Translations under genes and position numbers: made by a program
Source: Pinus tabuliformis
Taxonomy: Eukaryota; Streptophyta; Pinopsida; Pinales; Pinaceae
Assembly: GCA_031772625.1 (NCBI GenBank)
Contig: CM062815.1
Span: 914,902,979-914,966,978, forward strand
Reading direction: 5' to 3'
DNA length: 64,000 nucleotides
Part shown: piece after piece, positions 57,424-64,000 of the stretch
How the letters are laid out: each line of letters starts with the position of its first letter
Numbering within the stretch: the first letter of the stretch is position 1
Notes under the pieces: model-generated
What the model saw: only the letters and a program-made list of their open reading frames with translations
Database searches by the model: none
What the model was told of the DNA's origin: nothing

Positions 57424-57840
57424 ATGTCGACGCCTCTCCAAACATACATTGGATTTGCTGATGGTGCTTGTCGTAATACACGGAATATCTCTTCCGCAGC
57501 TTGGGTTATCTATTCGCCCTCTGACGAGTTAGTTTCTATGCATGGGGTAAGCCTCGGTCAAACAACGAATAACATTGCAGAATACAGTGCAGTGGTTGAA
57601 TTATTATCCGAATCTATTTCATTTGGAATTCGACGTTTGATAGTGAGGTTAGATTCTGAACTTGTTGTATTACAGCTTAATAGAGTTTATGCCATTAGAA
57701 ATCCTGTGTTATTAAGGTTGTTTTTGAGAGTGCGTCTCTTGGAACGTGAATTTGATTACATTGAATATCAACATATTCCAAGGTCCTTGAATACATTAGC
57801 AGATGCAATTGCTTCTCGAGTGTTGGACAGACATTTATAA
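57424..57840 (+). CDS. Stand-alone archaeal-type RNase H frame of element D (138 aa)
   Basis: The 138-residue product is a complete RNase H fold of the archaeal/type-I kind. It reads YIGFADGACRNT (Asp13), TTNNIAEYSAVVELL (Glu53), VRLDSELVVLQL (Asp77) and HIPRSLNTLADAIAS (Asp127), so all four catalytic acids are present. It would degrade RNA in RNA:DNA hybrids during cDNA synthesis. In Tat-lineage elements a second RNase H of this type is known, but fused inside pol before integrase. Here it is a separate frame 145 bases after the integrase end. A start at 57424 is favoured because ATG directly follows an acceptor-like TTGTAG. No break is seen. It might replace the atypical internal RNase H, in cis or in trans. 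Confidence 0.85.
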   Translation: MSTPLQTYIGFADGACRNTRNISSAAWVIYSPSDELVSMHGVSLGQTTNNIAEYSAVVELLSESISFGIRRLIVRLDSELVVLQLNRVYAIRNPVLLRLFLRVRLLEREFDYIEYQHIPRSLNTLADAIASRVLDRHL

Positions 57841-58040
57841 TAATCATGCAAGTAAATTTAAAAACATTTCATCATACATGTTAAACAAGATAAGCCGGTA
57901 ATAGTGATATATATAGATAGGAGTGTGTCAAAAAATATATACATCGTCTTCGATCATAGGTTGAAAACACCTTATGATCGGCAAAATGATAGTACAAAAA
58001 GTCAAAAATGTCACATGTGACTACAAAAGTGACTAGTCAA
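57841..58040. other. Gap between the convergent RNase H frame and antisense gene
   Basis: AT-rich and non-coding. It should hold the 3' ends of both transcripts. No clear terminator was recognised. Confidence 0.4.
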
Positions 58041-59257
58041 TCACTGGTGGTGCTCTCTGTACGACACCACTGCGCGGGCTACCTTACGCAAAAATCTCCT
58101 AAACGGTCCAGGGACCGCGACTACAAAGCGCTGAAGCCTGATAGGAATGTCGTCCATAGTAGTCTCAGGTATATCTGCCGTGAGACGCTCTAGATCATGC
58201 TCCAACTCAGCTAGTACTTCTGCAGCCGCGTCCTGTGGGGCCGGTACCGGTGCAGCTGGATGTAGTCTATCATAAGGCCGGAGGTTGGCTGGACGCTGTG
58301 GACCAACATCTGCATTTTGAAAAGTTTTACTATTAGTTTGAGACGATATATATAAAAAATACAAAAATACATAATTAGAAAACTTGTGAAAATAAAAGTA
58401 CCTCTGTCGTCCCATTGTTCTCCCTGTGGAAGAACCATGTCCGGATCACCTCTGAAATCCATTCCGGCATACGGAAAGTCCTGTATCACAAAAAGCTGGC
58501 CCTCTAACCAGTCAAAGTAACTGTCTGAGAATCGAACCACTGCCGCACCCTCGTCAGGATGCCGGGCCATCACCGCAACCCATCGAATCAGCTTTGGCTC
58601 CCGAGGACCCAAGTCATCAACAGTGAGTTGCTGAGGGATCAGCATTGGAACTCTCTCCAAGGCAAAGCTCACGACTATAGGCCCATATCCAAAAGTCTTT
58701 AGTCGTCCGTTCTTTGCCTTGGTCAGTTGGCTCTTCATATGAGCCGACACAGCTTCACACCAGTTGAAAATGGTGCCTTGGTAACAGTCAATTGCCATCC
58801 GCATTTGGGATCCGGAAGCAATGTGCAAAGCGGCCGCGCCGCAAATTCTGGTGACCGTGAACGCAATAACTTTGAGTTCAGGCAGAGTGATGTGTTTTAT
58901 CTCTATGCCTTTTGAATGGTGAGCCCCACGTGTGCACCAATCCTCGCGGAGACTATCAAGGGATTGGCCACCCGGCCTAGTCCCCGCAAGATTGAGTTGC
59001 TCACCTCTGTTTGGCAAGCCAGTGAGAAAGTATACATCCGAGGGCTCTATCTCGAGCTGGTGCCCTCCTATGTAAAAGCATTGTTCTTGTACGTTCCATC
59101 GCTCAACCAGCCATTCCAAGAATCTTACCTGGCCCCTCATGCCCGGTATGGTCCAATACTTGTATAATCCGCATGCTCTTAGGGCATCCAGAGAAGGTTG
59201 ATGATTTATTGCAGCTTCATCTTCCTCTACATGCTCTCTCTCTCTCCAGTCTAACAT
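58041..59257 (-). CDS. Antisense gene in element D: plant-mobile-domain-like protein, one predicted intron
   Basis: On the minus strand, ATG at 59257 opens MLDWREREHVEEDEAAIN. Then come ALRACGLYKYWTIPG, LEWLVERWNVQEQCFYIGG, ELEIEPSDVYFLTGLPNRG and later FALERVPMLIP. This pattern (helical bundle, W..E...F, then a DV.FLTGLP motif) is that of the plant mobile domain (aminotransferase-like, MAIN/MAIL family). A GT-AG intron of 92 bases (58401-58310) fits the reading phase; with it the product would be about 374 residues, with a Pro-rich stretch before an acidic and then basic C-terminus. A minus-strand TATAAAAAG lies upstream at 59723-59715. Antisense extra genes and PMD captures are known in plant Ty3/gypsy elements. 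No break seen. Function unknown. Confidence 0.7.
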
Positions 59258-59592
59258 GATTAATGCCCTGCATATCAAAAGAGACAATTAGAAATTGATT
59301 TGAAGAATTTTGGTGGTTTTTTGAGGGAGTTGGGGTTTTGAAATGCGCATTACTCGGAAGACGCACCCCAGCTTTGTAGCACAGGGCGTCCGGACGCAGC
59401 TGGCCTGAAGGCGGGCTGCGTCCCCCGACCATTTTCCCGTATGAGAAAAAGTCGGGGGACGCAGGTCACCCGAAGGGCACCTGCGTCCGCCGAGAGGCGC
59501 ATTCCAAAACCCAAAACCCCCCAAAAAATGAAACTAAGACCTAAAACTTAATTCTAAACGGATAGAAATGCAGAGTAGGATGTGTAAAATAC
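59258..59592 (-). other. Possible 5' intron of the antisense gene, containing G+C-rich hairpins
   Basis: On the minus strand CATCCAG/GTATTT (near 59592) could be a donor, and TTTTGATATGCAG/GG (ending 59268) an acceptor. Inside lie four alternating GGACGCAG / CTGCGTCC segments (59392-59488). Confidence 0.45.
59392..59488. repeat. Alternating inverted repeats GGACGCAG/CTGCGTCC in element D
   Basis: GGACGCAGC (59392) pairs with GCTGCGTCC (59415-59423) around GCC-TGAA-GGC. CTGCGTCCCCCGAC (59416-59429) pairs over 14 bases with GTCGGGGGACGCAG (59451-59464). GGACGCAGGT (59457-59466) pairs with ACCTGCGTCC (59479-59488) around CCC-GAA-GGG. The middle pairing excludes the two outer ones. Confidence 0.9.
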
Positions 59593-59714
59593 CTGGATGA
59601 AGCGGCGTTCGATTCCGACGGTCAGATTTTCCGCAGCGACCACGGGAAGTTTCTTGTCAAAAGCTCCTTTTTCAACCTCCAAAGTCAAACGGTAAAAATG
59701 ACATGGTAAAAGGT

Positions 59715-59723
59715 CTTTTTATA
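59715..59723 (-). promoter_or_regulatory. TATA box proposed for the antisense gene
   Basis: TATAAAAAG is read on the minus strand within AACCTATAAAAAGACC. It lies about 125 bases upstream of the proposed donor at 59592 and about 460 bases upstream of the ATG. There is no matching role on the plus strand. Confidence 0.5.
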
Positions 59724-59892
59724 GGTTTTTTGGGTGAATTAGTTCATTTTTTACCATGAAAAGATGTTTTTCGATGTATTTTTGCCTATTTTAAACAGGT
59801 ATGAGTAATGTGTTGCTTTTGTGCAGGACAAAAGGATTTCGAGGGAAATTGTATTTTTTCACAAACAAAATATCAGAGTCATCTTTTAAGCC

Positions 59893-60281
59893 CTTTTCTG
59901 ACTCCTAAAACATGAAAAGATCGCCGAGTGTTTCTTTTTCACTCGTTAAAACGGAATTAAAAGACGGTCCCCTTTTAGCTCTTTTCTGACCGTAAAATCA
60001 GGAAAAGATTGCCGGGTTTTTGTCGTTTCAAACTCGATAAGGAAATAAAACGACGTGTCCTTGATCGCTTTTTACTTTTCAGGTCGACGACACTATTATG
60101 AAAGTACTCCTTGGTCGCAAGATCAAGCGGTTCCCCCAGGTATTATTTTATACTTTTTCGGGCTTGAGGGACACAAATATACGAAAAAGTTCAACGTGGA
60201 GTTTCCTTAAGTTTTTCAGACTCTCTAAAATTGAAAAACGCCGAGTTTCTCCTATACTGGGCTCGTTAAACTTTTACAGTA
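59893..60281 (+). repeat. Stem-loop array of element D 3' region
   Basis: Hairpins by eye: CTTTTC/GAAAAG (59893-59919), CTTTTCTGA/TCAGGAAAAG (59981-60007), GTCGTTT/AAACGAC (60022-60054), ACTTTTTCG/CGAAAAAGT (60152-60190), GTTTTTCA/TGAAAAAC (60211-60239) and TACTG/CAGTA (60255-60281). Loops hold ACTCCTAAAA, AACTCGATAA, ACTCTCTAAAA and GGCTCGTTAAA. The array corresponds to those of B and C, but most stems differ in sequence. Confidence 0.8.
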
Positions 60282-61463
60282 AAGGACCTGTTCAATTACA
60301 AACAGGAACGAACCACTCCTTCCTAGGGTTCGAATTTAAACTAGGTTGGACTCGTCCGAAGGATGAGCTTATAATCAAGCATATGTTATCCTCCTCAAGC
60401 TTGTTAAAAATAAAGAGGTACTTGCCAGAAATGGTGGGGGAAAAGAGAGAAGAATGAACCTATTTGTTACCTTTATCTCAAAAGAAACTTTATTACCACT
60501 CTTGAACACGACACTTTTCATTCACCTGGGTTGGGAAATCTTTTACCTCACAGTTGACCAAATCACTTTGAAAGTCTTTAACCGGGTTCCAGGGGTTAAC
60601 TTTGAGTTATTCGTCACCAAACCATCTGTCGTGTCGTTATGTGTTCAAGAGGTCTGCAAGCAAAACTTTCATCTGCAAAATACTTGTCATCCATTTGACC
60701 ATCCCTGAGTCAGTCCTTACAGCAACATTTCTTCAACTTGAACAATGATTTCGTGTTGCAGGCTTGCCTGCAACGGGTCGCTTTCTATCGACATCGACAC
60801 ATTATCTAGAAAGATGACTTAGGAATCGACAGTACCTTGAAGTCTGCATGCATCAATGGCAGGTTTCTCGCCTTTGACGTCAGTTTACATCATTGACTTT
60901 CGATCAAAGGATTCCGTGAAGTGTTCGACATCAAAACATCTATTCACATTTCACGGGTTGTGCTTGGTACTTTGAGAACCATTGACATTACTGGTGGTCT
61001 CTCTCACGCTTGTTAACAGTTCACATCATCGACTGGTAATCAAGTGGTTTCTAACATGTTCGACATCAAATCATTTAATCACATGCTAGAATCGTACCAA
61101 TTCGGGAAGTAGAAGTGAAGACCCTGGATCTAGTTTCTACCATCCAGGCTGCGAGGAGTTTTGTATTCATTATCTATGTAGACTAATCATAAACAGATGG
61201 CTGCGTCCATACTGTGTCTACAAAAGTCTATAAAAATGATGTACTGCAAGATCATTCCTGTATCAGAGTAGTTAGTCCATTAGTTAAAGTTTTGAATCTG
61301 AGTATGGGAATGCCTACCTCAGTGATGATATAATCTTATACATGTATTTTGTGTTGAAAATTGCAGGTTCCAACCAGGTCATCCACAAGGCAATCCTTGA
61401 AATGATAAAGCGCTTCACCCTTCCTAGAATTACAAAAAACTCTAATCTATTCCAGGCTTCGCA
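60282..61463 (+). other. Conserved 3' region of element D, probably non-coding
   Basis: It shares wording with B and C (CATATGTTATCCTCCTCAAG near 60381, TTGCATGC(A/C)TCAATGGCA near 60845, CTTGTTAACAGTTCACATCAT near 61010), with many changes. The short frames do not align in phase with those of B or C. Confidence 0.6.
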
Positions 61464-61478
61464 CTTTAGGGGGCAATC
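61464..61478 (+). other. Polypurine tract of element D
   Basis: CTTTAGGGGGCAATC lies directly before the 3' LTR. Same phrase as in B and C. Confidence 0.85.
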
Positions 61479-62531
61479 TGTTACACTAAAAAATGTCACC
61501 TTGACTACTTACAGTTAGTATGGCTCAAATCAACAGTCATGCTACCCTCTTAGGCAAGTCTATGCCTCTGTTATCCATCTCAAACTCAAAGAAGAGAGAA
61601 AGTCTTGTAAAAACTATGTTTATCTCTGGGGTCGCAGGTTCTCTCTAGCCTTACCTGCGGGGACGCTGACCATGTTCACAAAAACTGCGTCCATGGACGC
61701 TCTGTATGTAAAGGGACAGGTGCGTCCTTCTGTAAAAGGCAAAATGCGCAAGTTTTATCTTGAAAAAGTTACTTGTGGTTACTTCTAGAACATTCTAGAG
61801 GTCAGTTTGATGAAATGGATGCGCCTCCAGTTGGTTCATGTATCTCTATTAAGAGGGAACTTATCCCATCAATAAGGGAGCTATCCCACCCAAAGAGGGG
61901 GATGATCCCATTGATGGTGGACCTGAATAACCTCTTTACAGCACTATAAATAAAGACATTGAGCCAGAAGGAGGAGAGGTTGGAGCTATACATTTTCTTT
62001 GGGTAAATGCTGCAGGATTTAGGTCTTCCATTAGAACCTTTGTGAGGAGAGATTGTCTTTACATGATTCTACTTGGAAGTGGGTGAGCTTTGTCAAAGTA
62101 GAGGAAAACCCTTGATGGACCCTGGGAGGAACTTGCACAACACCAAGGCTAGGTTGTAAGAGTTTCTTTGTCTCGTTATTAATACAAACTGGTTTATTTT
62201 TCTCAATAGCTTGTGTTAATGAGTTATTTCATGTGTTCCTTGGTCTGCATGTTGAATATATGTTTTATTATATGAAATGCAAGTGCTTGGTAATTGTTTG
62301 ATTGTTTGTGGTTGCAGGAATTGACATGAAGGAGGAGCTCACCCGGATCGTCAAGAACGGACTTCAACAATAGCGTTTTGGAATAATGTAAGCCTAAACA
62401 CTTGTAGTTTTCATGTTGTAAAAGGTGTATTTAGAGAAAGATCACTCCATTTTGTCTTGTTTGTCATTAGAACGTCTTAGACTTCTAGGAAGGTCAGCCG
62501 TGTCCGCACTTTTGACCAATTCCGTGTGACA
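61479..62531 (+). repeat. 3' LTR of element D
   Basis: It is 1053 bp with about six differences from the 5' LTR by eye. Confidence 0.93.
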
Positions 62532-62536
62532 TGGGT
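62532..62536. repeat. Target site duplication TGGGT of element D, right
   Basis: This is the partner of 47075-47079. Confidence 0.9.
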
Positions 62537-63035
62537 AGACATTGGGGTGATTGCAGGCCTAACAAACAAATTCCAACCTTCAGATTCCCCTCCAAGATCG
62601 ATTTTGGCTTGCCCGGAGGTTCTACAAGATGTTTCCTGTAGAAGACATAAACTTCCTATAGAAGAGGCAGAACTTCCTGTAGAAGGTGAGATCTGCCCCC
62701 GAATGTGATCAAATCTTGGGAGAGGTGAGTGGTCATGGAGGGAAATGTCTGTGAGGGTGTCCTGTAGCCTGGTGCGGACCCCTATCCTTGATTTGCGCGA
62801 CCTTCCTAACCTGCAATGTATTCCCTGCAACCTGCAATTATTCCACAAAGATTAGGCCTGTTTCTTCTTTTTTCTTTTTTCTTTTCCTTTTTTTTTTTTG
62901 TGAGAGAGAGACAGCTGGGGTGCCTCCATGAGGTTTTCACCCTCACTGTCTGCCCTGGGCGCCTCTAAGAGGTTTTCATCCAAGGATATTTTTATTCCAT
63001 TTCTCTGTTTTTGTTTTTTTTTTTTTTTTTGATGC
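62537..63035 (-). mobile_element. Element E spacer between integrase and extra gene
   Basis: Non-coding by appearance. It has four CCTGTAGAAG-type motif copies at 62616-62690 and one near 62759. Two long purine runs on the minus strand (62862-62905 and 63008-63028) follow, with a repeated (G/C)GCCTC(C/T)A(T/A)GAGGTTTTCA phrase between them. Confidence 0.55.
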
Positions 63036-64000
63036 TCAAGGTGTGGGTGGAGTAGAGACAGGGCCCTGCTCCACTACCATCACTGATTTGTCCAAAGTTT
63101 CAATGAACTCCTGCCTCGAAAGGGGTTTCCTGTAGATTTTCAATCGATGCCCATTGACGAGCATGGGGATGGCTTCTTCATTAATCGTCCTGATAAGGAC
63201 TGAAACATTGTCGTTGCATTTCTCCACTGTATATGGTCCTAACCATCTTGTCCTTAGTTTCCTTTTGAAATCCTTGTATCTTGAGTCATACAGCAGCGCC
63301 CAATCTCCTGGCTGGAATTGCTTTTCATTAAGGTGCCGGTCATGCCATATCTTTCTCTAGAGTTGAACCACTTCTAAGTGGAGGAGTGCTTGCATTCTCT
63401 ATTCATCTAATCCATTGAGCTGCAGTAATATTTCCCGTTGTGCATGGCGGAGATCTAGGTCCAGCTGAGCTGCCATCCTCAATGTGTTGTACTCGAATTC
63501 TGTGGACAGCAGAGCCTTCTTCCCGTAGACCAGCTCATAAGGTGTGAAGCCTGTTGTAGTTTTCCAAGTGGTGTTGTAGGCCCAAGTGGCCTCAACCAAG
63601 CCATCTGCCCAATCCTTCTTGCTGCTGCTCACCACTTTAGTCAAAATCTTTTCCAACGCTCTATTAGTAACTTCCACCTACGCATTTTCTTGCAGATGAT
63701 AAGGGGTGGAAGTTCTGTGCTTGATCTTGTGATGAGCGAGCAGGTCTTCAATCATGTTAGAGGTGAACTGACTTCCTTGATCGGTGACTAATTCTCTTGG
63801 GTAGCCAAATTTGTAGAAGACATTTTCCCTTAAGAACTCAGCCACTTTTTCTTCTGTCGCTGCCTTGATTGCCTTTGTTTCTACCCACTTTGTCAGGTAG
63901 TCTGTGCACACAATGATGTAAGACCTTTGCCTTGAAGGAGGGTTGATAGGACCCACAAAATCCATGCCCCAGTTCTCAAATGGCTCGAAAGTCACTTGAG
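63036..64000 (-). mobile_element. Element E integrase, runs off the right edge
   Basis: On the minus strand the core reads WGMDFVGPINP near 63970, DYLTKWVETKAI near 63905, ELVTDQGSQFTSNMIEDL near 63800 and RTSTPYH near 63710. Further on come NRALEKIL near 63665, TTGFTPYELVYGKKA near 63560 and GHRLKIYRKP near 63150. It is a Ty3/gypsy integrase of a different lineage from D (DQGSQF rather than DHGSHF). The rest of pol lies beyond the window. About two or three breaks are visible. Confidence 0.8.

Larger units (their letters stand above)
47080..62531 (+). mobile_element. Element D: large, young Ty3/gypsy retrotransposon (Tat/Ogre-like) with extra RNase H and antisense gene
   Basis: Two 1053-bp LTRs (47080-48132 and 61479-62531) differ at only about six positions by eye (0.6%). 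A perfect tRNA-Arg primer site, polypurine tract and TGGGT duplication mark whole ends. The 15.5 kb element has a 2 kb leader and gag-pol (50114-57278, order gag, protease, reverse transcriptase, RNase H, integrase). It also has a separate archaeal-type RNase H frame (57424-57840), an antisense plant-mobile-domain-like gene (58041-59257) and a structured 3' region. A tRNA-Arg primer, long leader and extra genes fit the Tat/Ogre lineage. The gag-pol part has about three breaks, so this copy looks recently dead, or partly dependent on other copies. Probably around 1 My at conifer rates. Confidence 0.93.
30990..64000 (-). mobile_element. Element E: large, old minus-strand Ty3/gypsy retrotransposon carrying C and D; runs off the right edge
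   Basis: On the minus strand, integrase pieces are at 63995-63036, a purine-rich spacer lies at 63030-62537, and extra 3' genes are at 37470-33133. A polypurine tract (about 33110-33097) and a probable 3' LTR (33096 down to about 30990) follow. The order pol, extra gene, polypurine tract, LTR fits Athila-like or similar plant Ty3/gypsy elements with 3' extra frames. Elements C and D sit inside it, only 60 bases apart. The 5' half lies beyond the window. It is broken in many places, older than C and D, and younger than G, which it interrupts. Confidence 0.7.

Noticed and set aside
62862-63028. Long purine runs as a possible polypurine tract and LTR edge of E
   Set aside because: No TG-start or second copy follows. 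The tract at 33097-33110 with TGATGATGAGACCC is a better 3' LTR start.

Overview
The window looks like plant nuclear DNA from a large, repeat-packed genome, most likely a gymnosperm and probably a conifer. Four things suggest this: almost every base belongs to nested LTR retrotransposons; primer sites match plant tRNA-Arg and initiator tRNA-Met; there is a remnant of a plant NLR (coiled-coil/LRR disease-resistance) gene; and there is a decayed Penelope-like element with a GIY-YIG endonuclease, a class known among plants mainly from conifers. The conifer call is inference. No tRNA, rRNA, CRISPR or bacterial-type operon was seen.

Layout. About 1-19135 is an old minus-strand Ty3/gypsy element of the Tat/Ogre type (A). 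It is split by a 2.2 kb insertion (4408-6571, 5-bp direct repeat AGCAG) and by a complete non-autonomous element B (7698-15796, target duplication CCATC). About 19140-20763 is a broken NLR gene. AT-rich DNA follows, then the Penelope-like remnant (about 23650-24984), a short LTR with a tRNA-Met primer site (24985-25294), and a decayed coiled-coil frame on the minus strand (about 26580-27640). A plus-strand chromovirus-like element G starts near 27689 and is cut near 30990 by a large minus-strand element E, whose integrase lies at the right window edge. Inside E sit two young plus-strand elements: C (37551-47015, duplication ACATA) and D (47080-62531, duplication TGGGT).

A, B, C and D form one related group. 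D is 15.5 kb, has nearly identical LTRs and carries gag, protease, reverse transcriptase, RNase H and integrase domains. It also has a separate open frame for a second, archaeal-type RNase H downstream of integrase, and an antisense gene with a plant-mobile-domain-like protein. B and C keep the same primer site, leader and 3' region but encode only gag/protease-type parts, so they look like parasites mobilised in trans by a D-like partner.

The most unusual signals are in the non-coding parts of B, C and D. (1) There are arrays of short stem-loops in which the stems differ but the loop keeps a CTCGTTAAA-like core. (2) A U3 segment of each element is complementary to a segment in its own leader; the sequence differs between elements while the complementarity persists, which suggests 5'-3' cyclisation of the RNA genome. 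(3) G+C-rich nested hairpins with a CCC-GAA-GGG inner stem recur. Difference counts between LTR pairs were made by eye: about 1.3% for B, 0.8% for C and 0.6% for D.
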